Positions 17,038 to 25,716 of a stretch of DNA of 64,000 nucleotides are shown in pieces. The stretch covers positions 682,001 to 746,000 of the forward strand of contig NZ_BMQF01000002.1 of NCBI RefSeq assembly GCF_014647975.1, read 5' to 3'. The position numbers were made by a program, and so were the translations under genes. The notes under the pieces were generated by a model. It worked only from the letters and a program-made list of their open reading frames with translations, did no database searches and was not told the origin of the DNA. The stretch's first letter is position 1; each line of letters opens with the position of its first letter. Origin of the DNA: Streptomyces fumigatiscleroticus (GTDB lineage Bacteria; Actinomycetota; Actinomycetes; Streptomycetales; Streptomycetaceae).

Positions 17038-17505
17038 ATGGCCGAGCGCCTTACGCCCGGGGACACCGCCCCCGCCTTCACCCTCCCCGACGCCGACGGC
17101 AACGAGGTCTCCCTGGCCGACCACAAGGGCCGCAAGGTCATCGTCTACTTCTACCCGGCCGCCCTGACCCCCGGCTGCACCAAGCAGGCCTGCGACTTCA
17201 CGGACAACCTCGAAGTCCTGGCCGGCGCGGGCTACGACGTGATCGGCATCTCCCCCGACAAGCCGGAGAAGCTCGCCAAGTTCCGCGACCAGGAGTCCCT
17301 CAAGGTCACCCTCCTCGCCGACCCCGACAAGAAGGTCCTGGAGGCGTACGGCGCCTTCGGCGAGAAGAAGCTCTACGGCAAGACGGTCGTCGGCGTCATC
17401 CGCTCCACGGTGGTCGTCGACGAGGAGGGCAAGGTCGAACGGGCCCTGTACAACGTCAAGGCCACGGGCCACGTCGCCAAGATCATCAAGGACCTGGGCA
17501 TCTGA
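17038..17505 (+). CDS. bcp: Thioredoxin-dependent peroxiredoxin (BCP/PrxQ)
   Basis: This 155-residue peroxidase reduces hydroperoxides with electrons from thioredoxin. The active-site segment TPGCTKQACDF contains the peroxidatic Cys47 and, five residues on, the resolving Cys52, the arrangement of the atypical 2-Cys PrxQ subgroup. The fold elements FYPAALTPGCT and STVVVDEEGKV are conserved. ATG 17038 follows a GAGGAG box at about 11 nt. It is monocistronic with a strong terminator downstream. Confidence 0.93.
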   Translation: MAERLTPGDTAPAFTLPDADGNEVSLADHKGRKVIVYFYPAALTPGCTKQACDFTDNLEVLAGAGYDVIGISPDKPEKLAKFRDQESLKVTLLADPDKKVLEAYGAFGEKKLYGKTVVGVIRSTVVVDEEGKVERALYNVKATGHVAKIIKDLGI

Positions 17506-17526
17506 GGCCCTCACCGGCAGCCGACC

Positions 17527-17572
17527 GAGCGGCTCGCTCCGGGGCGCCCGTGCGCCCTGGCGCGAGCCGCTC
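17527..17572 (+). terminator. Terminator after bcp
   Basis: An 11-bp perfect stem (GAGCGGCTCGC/GCGAGCCGCTC) encloses a second hairpin with GGGCGC/GCGCCC arms. There is no long T run, as is usual in Streptomyces. Confidence 0.7.
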
Positions 17573-17656
17573 CCCCTTTCCGGCCGTGACTGTCCGATAA
17601 GCGGTTCGTTACTCCGTACGGGCCACGAACGGGTGGCCAGGAAGGGAGGAGGTCGA

Positions 17657-18679
17657 ATGCGCACCAGCGCGTACAGCGGGGAACGGCTCGCTCAGGCCGT
17701 CGCCGAGGCTCGCAACTGGACCGATCTCATGCGACGGCTCGATCTGACGGTGAGCGGAGGGCAACGGCGGGTGCTCCAGGAACGGGTAGCCGAACAGAAG
17801 CTGGATACGAGCCACTTCGTCAAGCGCAGCCCGTGGCGCAAGTACCCCGACGCCGCTGTCGCCGAAGCCGCCGCGTCGTCCTCGTCGCTGCGCGAGGTGG
17901 CGTTGAGACTGGGTGCGACTCCTGCCACCGGAACCCTGTCGCACATCCGGCGCCGCATCAGCGCCGCCGGCATCGATGTGAGCCACTTCCCCGGGATGAA
18001 CCGCGTCGAGTCGGAGCTCCCTTTCACCACCGAGGAGTTACGGAAAGCCGCCGCCACAGCGCACAGCGTGCGAGGTGTCGCCCGCTCATTGGGAGTACCG
18101 GACGACAGTCGTTCACGCGCCGCACTCGCTCGCATGCTGCGCGACCGGGGCATCGACATGACCCACTTCTCACATCGGCGCGTCTCCATTCCCGAAGACC
18201 GGCTCCGAAGCCTCGTACAGCGCTCCACGAGCTACGCCGAAGTGATGCGCGGGCTCGAACTCGAGGTCAACGACACCAATCACCGGCGCGTCCGGCGCGC
18301 GGCCACCCGCCTCGGTCTCGACACGCGTCATTTCAAGCGCCGGAGCTGGGCCCGACCGGAGCGAGCCACGCCCCGGTCGACGGCGCAGAAGGTGCTGGTC
18401 GTCCTGGAGCAGCACGCCGGACGCACCAACAGGATGCAGCTCCACCGCGCCCTCGCAGAGATCGGCGAGGCTTACCGATGTGCGGAATGCGGCAACACCG
18501 GACGCTGGCGAGGGCGGACCATCACCTTGCAGATCGACCACGTCAACGGGAACTGGCGGGACAACCGCAGGGAGAATCTGCGCTACCTCTGCCCCAATTG
18601 CCATGCCCTGACAGAGACGTGGTGCCGTCAAAAGGGGAGGATCTCCCTCGCCGGGGAGTCCGCGCTACCCGTACACTGA
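17657..18679 (+). CDS. HNH endonuclease with four tandem DxxHF helical repeats
   Basis: This is a 340-residue protein from ATG 17657 (GGAGGAGG box 6 nt away). The first 230 residues hold four repeats of about 48 residues. Each is a helical helix-turn-helix-like unit ending in LDTSHF, IDVSHF, IDMTHF or LDTRHF. The C-terminal domain is an HNH nuclease: a zinc knuckle CAEC, the catalytic IDHVNGNWRDNRRENLRYL core, then the second knuckle CPNCH. Single-repeat relatives occur in phage and actinobacterial HNH proteins; four copies should give a long DNA-binding face. There is a TTA codon at 18038, so translation may depend on bldA. It sits 43 bp upstream of tRNA-Leu. The substrate is unknown. Confidence 0.8.
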   Translation: MRTSAYSGERLAQAVAEARNWTDLMRRLDLTVSGGQRRVLQERVAEQKLDTSHFVKRSPWRKYPDAAVAEAAASSSSLREVALRLGATPATGTLSHIRRRISAAGIDVSHFPGMNRVESELPFTTEELRKAAATAHSVRGVARSLGVPDDSRSRAALARMLRDRGIDMTHFSHRRVSIPEDRLRSLVQRSTSYAEVMRGLELEVNDTNHRRVRRAATRLGLDTRHFKRRSWARPERATPRSTAQKVLVVLEQHAGRTNRMQLHRALAEIGEAYRCAECGNTGRWRGRTITLQIDHVNGNWRDNRRENLRYLCPNCHALTETWCRQKGRISLAGESALPVH

Positions 18680-18722
18680 GTGCCGCCGGTCGGACACGGT
18701 GACCGTTGATGACCGTTTTTGA

Positions 18723-18808
18723 GCGGCCGTGGCGAAATCAGGCAGCACGCGAGGGTTTTAGGTGCCCTTGGGCGAAAGCCCGTGTGGGTTCGAATCCCAC
18801 CGGCCGCA
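18723..18808 (+). tRNA. tRNA-Leu (anticodon UAG)
   Basis: This class II cloverleaf has a 7-bp acceptor stem GCGGCCG/CGGCCGC, anticodon stem AGGGT/GCCCT with loop TTTAGGT, a long variable arm (TGGGCGAAAGCCCGT), T arm GTGGGTTCGAATCCCAC and discriminator A. CCA is not encoded. Confidence 0.95.
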
Positions 18809-18817
18809 CTCGGACAA

Positions 18818-18842
18818 AGGGGCCGCCCGATGGGCGGCCCCT
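18818..18842. terminator. Bidirectional terminator between tRNA-Leu and rdgB
   Basis: A perfect 11-bp stem AGGGGCCGCCC/GGGCGGCCCCT with a 3-nt loop lies between the convergent tRNA and rdgB genes. Confidence 0.8.
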
Positions 18843-18856
18843 CCGTGTTGCCGGGC

Positions 18857-19459
18857 TCAGCCCAACAGCTCCCGCACCACCGGCACCAGCGCCCGGAACG
18901 CCTTCCCCCGGTGGCTGATCGCGTTCTTCTCGGCCGCGGTCAGTTCCGCGCAGGTCCGGGTCTCGCCCTCCGGCTGGAGGATCGGGTCGTAGCCGAAGCC
19001 GCCCGATCCGGCGGGGGTGTGCCGCAGGGTGCCCCTCAGCCGGCCCTCGACGACCCGCTCCGTGCCGTCCGGGAGGGCGAGGGCCGCCGCGCAGGCGAAG
19101 TGGGCCGCGCGGTGTTCGTCGGCGATGTCGGAGATCTGGGCCAGCAGCAGGTCCAGGTTGGCCTTGTCGTCGCCGTGGCGGCCGGCCCAGCGGGCGGAGA
19201 AGATGCCGGGGGCGCCGTTCATGACGTCGACGCAGAGGCCGGAGTCGTCGGCGACGGCGGGCAGGCCGGTGGCCTGGGCGAGGGCGTGGGCCTTGAGCAG
19301 GGCGTTCTCGGCGAAGGTGACGCCGGTCTCCTTGACGTCGGGGATCTCGGGGTAGGCGTCGGCGCCGATGAGCTCGTGGGGCAGGCCGGCCTCGGCGAGG
19401 ATGGCCTTGAGCTCGGTGATCTTTCCGGCGTTGCGGGTGGCGAGGATCAAGCGGGTCAT
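18857..19459 (-). CDS. rdgB: RdgB/HAM1 family non-canonical purine NTP pyrophosphatase
   Basis: This 200-residue house-cleaning enzyme hydrolyses dITP/XTP to the monophosphate and PPi. Family motifs are present in order: the start LATRNAGKITELK, then TFAENALLKA, VADDSGLCVDVMNGAPGIFSARWAG in the centre, GFGYDPI, and the terminal SHRGKAFRAL. It starts at ATG 19459. It probably shares a transcript with the genes upstream on the minus strand (rph and a small lipoprotein gene), although the gaps are 50-150 bp. Confidence 0.95.
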   Translation of the reverse strand: MTRLILATRNAGKITELKAILAEAGLPHELIGADAYPEIPDVKETGVTFAENALLKAHALAQATGLPAVADDSGLCVDVMNGAPGIFSARWAGRHGDDKANLDLLLAQISDIADEHRAAHFACAAALALPDGTERVVEGRLRGTLRHTPAGSGGFGYDPILQPEGETRTCAELTAAEKNAISHRGKAFRALVPVVRELLG

Positions 19460-19512
19460 GGGGCCAGTATCCCCAGGTCGCCCGGGCCTCGCCGCCGCTG
19501 CCCCGCGCTCCC

Positions 19513-19911
19513 CTACGGCGTGCAGACCTTGGTCAGCTCGCCGGCCGCGTCGGTGACGGGGCTGATGTCGGGGGTCTCGTCGCCGTTCCTCACCGCCGTG
19601 CGGACGTTGTCGACGGCCTGGCCGAGGTCGTCGACGGCCTTGTTGACGTCGGCGTTGTCGGTCTTGTCGCCGATCCTGTCGAGGTTGGTGTCGATGGCGG
19701 TGAGGGACTCGTCGAGCTGGGTGGGGTCGTTGGCGGCGTTCTCCACGGCCTGCTGGAGCTGGGTGACGCTGTCGGCGATGGCGTCGGCGGTCTGGACGCA
19801 GTCGAGTGCCTTGTCGACGGCGTCACAGCCGGTGGTGGCTCCGGCGGTCAGCCCGAAGGCGGCCACCGCCGCGGCGGCGACGGCGATACGGCGACGGCGA
19901 CTCGCGCCCAT
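19513..19911 (-). CDS. Small exported protein, probable lipoprotein
   Basis: This 132-residue protein starts with a basic, hydrophobic signal (MGASRRRRIAVAAAAVAAFGLTAGATTGC); Cys 28-29 could be a lipidation site, although the lipobox is weak. The mature part is an acidic helical domain with regular Asp/Val/Leu spacing and two further Cys (DCVQ and VCTP). I recognise no family. GGAGGG precedes ATG 19911. It lies between rph and rdgB on the same strand. Confidence 0.65.
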   Translation of the reverse strand: MGASRRRRIAVAAAAVAAFGLTAGATTGCDAVDKALDCVQTADAIADSVTQLQQAVENAANDPTQLDESLTAIDTNLDRIGDKTDNADVNKAVDDLGQAVDNVRTAVRNGDETPDISPVTDAAGELTKVCTP

Positions 19912-20056
19912 GGCTTGGTTCCCTCCCCTTGACCGGGGCCGGGTGGCCCCTGGTGCTGCGCCGGGCGTACGGCGGTGAGCCGCACGCCCGTATCCGTAGT
20001 GACGCCGGGACGGGCGGCCGGGTTGCGCGCTCCGGCCGTCTTCCTTGGTGCGTCCT

Positions 20057-20794
<738 letters not shown>

Positions 20795-20819
20795 GCGGCT
20801 GAGCCTAGTCCTCCGTGTG

Positions 20820-20854
20820 GAAGGGGCCCCTCCTCCGGTGAGAAGGGGCCCCTT
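20820..20854. terminator. Terminator between EIIB and rph
   Basis: Two copies of the self-complementary AAGGGGCCCCT (20821-20831 and 20843-20853) can pair over an 11-nt loop. It lies downstream of the EIIB gene and upstream of rph. Confidence 0.7.
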
Positions 20855-20873
20855 CGGGGTGAGCGGGGGTGGC

Positions 20874-21107
20874 TCACATCATGTCTTCGATGTCCGCGGC
20901 GATGGGGTCGGCGTCGGTGCCGATGACGACCTGGATGGCGGTGCCCATCTTGACGACGCCGTGGGCGCCGGCGGCCTTGAGGGCGGCCTCGTCGACGAGC
21001 GAGGGGTCGTGGACCTCGGTGCGGAGGCGGGTGATGCAGCCTTCGATCTCGTCGATGTTGTCGATGCCGCCGAGCCCGGCGACGATCTTCTCAGCCTTGC
21101 TGGCCAT
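20874..21107 (-). CDS. nagF: PTS EIIB component, glucose/N-acetylglucosamine family
   Basis: This 77-residue phosphotransfer protein receives phosphate from EIIA on Cys24 in the [12 protein letters not shown] motif and passes it to the incoming sugar in the EIIC channel. It is a free-standing EIIB domain of normal length. ATG 21107 has a GGGAG box 7 nt upstream. It is divergent from the EIIC gene and shares a control region with three DasR-like sites. The symbol follows the S. coelicolor GlcNAc system by recall of synteny. Confidence 0.88.
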   Translation of the reverse strand: MASKAEKIVAGLGGIDNIDEIEGCITRLRTEVHDPSLVDEAALKAAGAHGVVKMGTAIQVVIGTDADPIAADIEDMM

Positions 21108-21187
21108 GTTGTTCTCCCTGCTCCGTACCGTTTGTGGCAGTAACGTACCGAATGGTGGCGTCACGACAGGGTGACCACCGCCCGTCG

Positions 21188-21203
21188 CCTGGTCTACACC
21201 ACC
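21188..21203. promoter_or_regulatory. DasR-responsive element (dre) 1
   Basis: CCTGGTCTACACCACC matches the GntR-family DasR operator core TGGTCTAGACCA with one central mismatch. It lies about 80 bp upstream of the EIIB start, in its promoter region. Confidence 0.75.
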
Positions 21204-21310
21204 TGGCAGACCCTCGCCAAACCGCCTCCGAGCGGCTCTTCCGGGCCGCGGGAGCGCGGGTCGGGGGCCTTGGAATCATGGGTTCCTTATGCGACCTTCA
21301 TCGTGCTACA

Positions 21311-21342
21311 ACAGGTCTACACCACTGCGTGGTGTAGACCAC
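21311..21342. promoter_or_regulatory. DasR-responsive elements 2 and 3, perfect palindrome
   Basis: Two DasR-like half-operators stand back to back: GGTCTACACCAC (21314-21325) and its exact complement GTGGTGTAGACC (21329-21340), with a 3-nt centre. Each contains a 12-bp dre core, and together they form a 12-bp perfect inverted repeat. The pair ends about 20 bp before the EIIC start codon. Confidence 0.8.
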
Positions 21343-21360
21343 GCCACCGATGGAGGAAGT

Positions 21361-22611
21361 ATGAGCACCGCCAGCGCTACGGCGGCCCCCGCAAAGAAGC
21401 GGGGATCCGGCCTGTTCCAGGGCCTGCAGAAAGTCGGCCGCAGCCTGCAGCTGCCGATCGCCGTACTGCCCGCGGCGGGCATCATGGTCCGCCTCGGCCA
21501 GGACGACATCTTCGGCAAGGACGGCCTGGGCTGGGACAAGGTCGCCGCCGTGTTCAACAACGCGGGCGGCGCGCTGACCGGCTCGCTGCCGATCCTGTTC
21601 TGCATCGGCGTGGCGATCGGCTTCGCCAAGAAGGCGGACGGCTCCACCGCCCTGGCGGCCGTGGTCGGCTTCCTCGTCTACAGCAAGGTACTCCAGGCCT
21701 TCCCGGTCACCGAGGAGCAGGTCAAGGCCGGCAAGGACGTGGCCGCCACCTTCAACGACCCCGGCGTGCTCGGCGGCATCATCATGGGTCTGCTCGCCGC
21801 CGTGCTGTGGCAGCGGTTCCACCGCACCAAACTGGTCGACTGGCTCGGCTTCTTCAACGGCCGCCGGCTGGTGCCGATCATCATGGCGTTCGTCGGCATC
21901 GTCATGGGTGTCTTCTTCGGTCTGGTCTGGGAGCCCATCGGTGAGGGCATCTCGAACTTCGGCGAGTGGATGACCGGCCTGGGTTCGGGCGGCGCGGCCC
22001 TGTTCGGCGCCGTGAACCGGGCGCTGATCCCGGTCGGCATGCACCAGTTCGTCAACACGGTGGCCTGGTTCCAGCTCGGCGACTTCACCAACTCCGCCGG
22101 TGAGGTCGTGCACGGCGACATCACCCGCTTCCTGGCCGGTGACCCCTCCGCCGGTCTCTTCCAGTCCGGCTTCTTCCCCATCATGATGTTCGGTCTGCCG
22201 GCCGCCGCCCTGGCCATGGCCCACACCGCCCGCCCCGAGCGCCGCAAGGCCGTCCTGGGCATGATGGTCTCCCTGGCCCTGACCTCGTTCGTCACCGGTG
22301 TCACCGAGCCGATCGAGTTCTCGTTCATGTTCATCGCGCCGGTCCTGTACGTGGCGCACGCGGTGCTGACCGCGGTGTCGATGGCGGTCACCTGGGGCCT
22401 GGGCGTGCACGCCGGCTTCAACTTCTCGGCCGGCGCGATCGACTACGCCCTCAACTGGCACCTGGCGACCAAGCCATGGCTGATCATCCCGATCGGCCTG
22501 GTCTTCGCGGTGATCTACTACGTCGTCTTCCGCTTCGCCATCGTCAGGTTCGACCTCAAGACCCCGGGCCGTGAGCCCGAGGAGGAGGTCGAGGACCTCA
22601 CCAAGGCGTGA
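21361..22611 (+). CDS. nagE2: PTS EIIC component, N-acetylglucosamine/glucose family
   Basis: This is a 416-residue sugar channel of the Glc superfamily. Recognisable blocks are SLQLPIAVLPAAGIMVRLGQ at the N-terminus, NRALIPVGMHQFVNTVAWFQ, the GDITRFLAGDPSAGLFQSGFFPIMMFGLPAA region and the conserved TSFVTGVTEPIEFSFMFIAPVLY motif that binds sugar. About ten membrane helices are present. No EIIB or EIIA domain is fused; EIIB is supplied by the divergent gene. ATG 21361 has a GGAGGAAGT site. It is likely induced through DasR by GlcNAc metabolites. Confidence 0.92.
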   Translation: MSTASATAAPAKKRGSGLFQGLQKVGRSLQLPIAVLPAAGIMVRLGQDDIFGKDGLGWDKVAAVFNNAGGALTGSLPILFCIGVAIGFAKKADGSTALAAVVGFLVYSKVLQAFPVTEEQVKAGKDVAATFNDPGVLGGIIMGLLAAVLWQRFHRTKLVDWLGFFNGRRLVPIIMAFVGIVMGVFFGLVWEPIGEGISNFGEWMTGLGSGGAALFGAVNRALIPVGMHQFVNTVAWFQLGDFTNSAGEVVHGDITRFLAGDPSAGLFQSGFFPIMMFGLPAAALAMAHTARPERRKAVLGMMVSLALTSFVTGVTEPIEFSFMFIAPVLYVAHAVLTAVSMAVTWGLGVHAGFNFSAGAIDYALNWHLATKPWLIIPIGLVFAVIYYVVFRFAIVRFDLKTPGREPEEEVEDLTKA

Positions 22612-22637
22612 GTCCGCCCCGCGGGGCGAACACGGTG

Positions 22638-22672
22638 AAGGCCCCCGGAGCCGCACAGGCTCCGGGGGCCTT
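22638..22672. terminator. Bidirectional terminator after the EIIC gene
   Basis: A perfect 15-bp stem (AAGGCCCCCGGAGCC and complement) with a 5-nt loop lies between the convergent EIIC and MBL-fold genes. Confidence 0.85.
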
Positions 22673-22689
22673 CGGTGTCGTGTGCCGGG

Positions 22690-23442
22690 TCAGATCTCGT
22701 ACGACGTCCTCGGTGCCGCCAGTTCCACCGGGCCGTCGTAGACCGTGCGGGCGTCGGTCAGGTTGATCCGGGGGTCGGTCCACGGGGGGATGTGGGTGAG
22801 GACCAGGCGCCGGGCGCCGGCGCGGGCCGCCGTCTGACCTGCCTCGCGTCCGTTGAGGTGCAGGTCGGGGATGTTCTCCTTGCCGTCCGTGAAGGCGGCC
22901 TCGCAGAGGAACAGGTCAGTGTCCCGGGCGAGTTCGGTGAGGGCCTCGGTGACGCCCGTGTCGCCGGAGTACGTGAGCGACCTGCCGCCGTGCTCGACGC
23001 GGATGGCGTAGGCCTCCACGGGGTGGGCCACGCGCTCGGTGTGCACCGTGAACGGGCCGATATCGAAGGTGCCCGGTTTGACGGTGTGGAAGTCGAAGAC
23101 CTCGCTCATGGAGGAGGCGGTGGGGGTGTCGGCGTAGGCGGTGGTGAGCCGGTGCTCGGTGCCCTCGGGTCCGTAGACGGGGATGGGGTCGCAGCGGCCG
23201 CCGTCGTGCCGGTAGTAACGCGCCACGAAGTAGGCGCACATGTCGATGCAGTGGTCGGCGTGGAGATGGCTGAGAAAAATCGCGTCGAGGTCGTAGAGAC
23301 CGCAGTGGCGCTGCAACTCGCCGAGGGCGCCGTTGCCCATGTCGAGGAGCAGCCGGAAGCCGTCGGCCTCGACGAGGTAGCTCGAGCAGGCCGATTCCGC
23401 GGACGGGAACGACCCCGAGCAGCCGACGACGGTGAGCTTCAT
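22690..23442 (-). CDS. MBL-fold metallo-hydrolase (RNase Z-like)
   Basis: This 250-residue enzyme has the metallo-beta-lactamase fold. The metal ligands are in HLHADHCID (about residue 77-82), a His near ERVAHPVEAY, the Asp in LTYSGDTGVTEAL and the late LTHIPPW. The start MKLTVVGCSGSFPS is typical of actinobacterial proteins annotated as ribonuclease Z-like or cyclic-phosphodiesterase-like. It lacks the long exosite arm of true RNase Z, so the substrate is uncertain. ATG 23442 follows GGAGG. It is divergent from the MazF-like gene. Confidence 0.88.
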   Translation of the reverse strand: MKLTVVGCSGSFPSAESACSSYLVEADGFRLLLDMGNGALGELQRHCGLYDLDAIFLSHLHADHCIDMCAYFVARYYRHDGGRCDPIPVYGPEGTEHRLTTAYADTPTASSMSEVFDFHTVKPGTFDIGPFTVHTERVAHPVEAYAIRVEHGGRSLTYSGDTGVTEALTELARDTDLFLCEAAFTDGKENIPDLHLNGREAGQTAARAGARRLVLTHIPPWTDPRINLTDARTVYDGPVELAAPRTSYEI

Positions 23443-23653
23443 GAAGCAGAAACCTCCGCTGGCGGGATGTCTGAAAGGGGCGTCGGGGGTCGTGCGGTCC
23501 GTCGAGCGTAAGGCGCAAAACCTCCGGTCGCTCCTCCGCCAGGGGCCGTTGTGGGGGAACTCACCTGCGGTGTCACCGGTTCGGCTGGAAGCGGGGCTCG
23601 TGGGGCTTGCGAGAGGGCGCGCGATGGGGGCGCGCGCCGGTAACGTCGTCGGT

Positions 23654-24127
23654 ATGGACACGTCCTGGTGGCTCGCGCTCGCGGCGGTGGTACTGCTCGC
23701 GCTGGTCGCCACGCTCGTCGACGGCTGGGGCCGGGGGCGGCGTCCGGCCCCGGTCCGCAGGCGGCTGCCGGGGCGTGCGCCGGGCGGGCGGGCGGCGCGG
23801 CCGCAGCCGGCGGAGATCTGGTGGGCGAGCGTGCCCTACGAGGACGGCGGGGCGCGGGCGGGTGGCGGACGGGCGGCCAAGGACCGGCCCTGTCTGGTGC
23901 TCGCGGTGCGCGGGCGGCAGGTGACCGTCGCGAAGATCACCAGCAAGTACCGCGACGACCGGGCCGGCGTGATCCCGCTGCCGCCGGGTGCGGTCGGGGA
24001 CGCGCAGGGCCGGGCGAGTTTCCTGGAGACCGGCGAGCTGCGCCAGGTGCCGGTGGGGGACTTCCGGCGGCGGGTGGGCGTGGTGGACCCGGTCCTGTGG
24101 GACCAGGTCCGTCACCTCGCCCTGTGA
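23654..24127 (+). CDS. Membrane-anchored PemK/MazF-family protein
   Basis: This is a 157-residue protein. A membrane helix (WWLALAAVVLLALVATLVDGW) occupies residues 5-25, then comes an Arg/Pro-rich linker (about 26-52) and a PemK/MazF fold: EIWWASVPYEDG, KDRPCLVLAVRG, VAKITSK and the closing VDPVLWDQVRHLAL. MazF enzymes are ribosome-independent endoribonucleases normally paired with an antitoxin. No antitoxin gene adjoins this one, and membrane tethering is unusual for a free toxin. The activity is unproven. Confidence 0.8.
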   Translation: MDTSWWLALAAVVLLALVATLVDGWGRGRRPAPVRRRLPGRAPGGRAARPQPAEIWWASVPYEDGGARAGGGRAAKDRPCLVLAVRGRQVTVAKITSKYRDDRAGVIPLPPGAVGDAQGRASFLETGELRQVPVGDFRRRVGVVDPVLWDQVRHLAL

Positions 24128-24149
24128 GGGGACCGGGGGCCGTGGGGCG

Positions 24150-25106
<957 letters not shown>

Positions 25107-25123
25107 TCAGCGGCCGATCGCGA

Positions 25124-25402
25124 TCAGGCCATGCCGCCGGCGACGGCCGGCAGGATGGTGACGTTGTCCCCGTCGGAGACCTTGGTGTTGATGCCCTCGA
25201 GGAAGCGGACGTCCTCGTCGTTCAGGTAGACGTTGACGAAGCGGCGCAGCTGGTCGCCGTCCACGATGCGGGCCCGGATGCCCGCATGCCGGGTCTCGAG
25301 GTCGGCGAAGAGCTCGGCGAGAGTGTTCCCGTTGCCCTCCACCGCCTTCTGGCCGTCGGTGTACGGGCGGAGGATGGTCGGGATGCGGACCTCGATGGCC
25401 AT
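25124..25402 (-). CDS. cysO: Sulfur-carrier protein CysO (MoaD/ThiS fold)
   Basis: This 92-residue ubiquitin-like carrier has the usual VRIPTILRPYTDGQKAV strand start and the INTKVSDGDNVTILPAVAGG ending. Its C-terminal Gly-Gly becomes the thiocarboxylate that donates sulfur to CysM. Two extra residues (Met-Ala) follow the diglycine and must be removed before activation. The metalloprotease encoded upstream is the likely processing enzyme. AGGAG lies about 9 nt before ATG 25402. Confidence 0.93.
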   Translation of the reverse strand: MAIEVRIPTILRPYTDGQKAVEGNGNTLAELFADLETRHAGIRARIVDGDQLRRFVNVYLNDEDVRFLEGINTKVSDGDNVTILPAVAGGMA

Positions 25403-25520
25403 GGCTGAGGGCTCCTGTCGGAAGTTTCGTCTGGTCGGTGGGCGCGCGGCGGCGCGGAGAGCGTGGTCGTACGCGGGGTGGGGCGCCGCGGCTCACGGCC
25501 GTACGGCGGCAGGGACAGCG

Positions 25521-25616
25521 TCAACAGATGGCGCTGGCGAGCCTGCACAGGTCGACGTGCAGCCGCGCCACGAGCAGCATGCCCGGCGTCTTTTCGCTCA
25601 CGTCGTGGACAACCAT
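25521..25616 (-). CDS. Cysteine-ending leader peptide of the cysO-cysM operon
   Basis: This 31-residue peptide starts at ATG 25616 and ends RLHVDLCRLASAIC just before the stop. It belongs to the putative leader peptides found upstream of sulfur-assimilation genes in actinobacteria. Its two Cys codons, one of them last, would stall ribosomes when charged tRNA-Cys is scarce. Between it and cysO are 118 bp of GC-rich sequence with self-complementary stretches (GGCGCC, GCGCGCC) that could switch structure. I infer cysteine-responsive attenuation or translational coupling. Confidence 0.78.
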   Translation of the reverse strand: MVVHDVSEKTPGMLLVARLHVDLCRLASAIC

Positions 25617-25716
25617 GGGGTCATCGTATCGATTCCCGGTCGGCGATCCGGAGCGTGATCTCGGATGGTGGATGAATACTGACCGAACTGTGGGATGGGT
25701 TGCGGGATTCGCGGGG

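Noticed and set aside
17657..18808. Prophage or integrative element at tRNA-Leu
   Set aside because: No integrase, excisionase or phage gene nearby and no visible repeat of the tRNA 3' end; only the lone HNH gene is suggestive.
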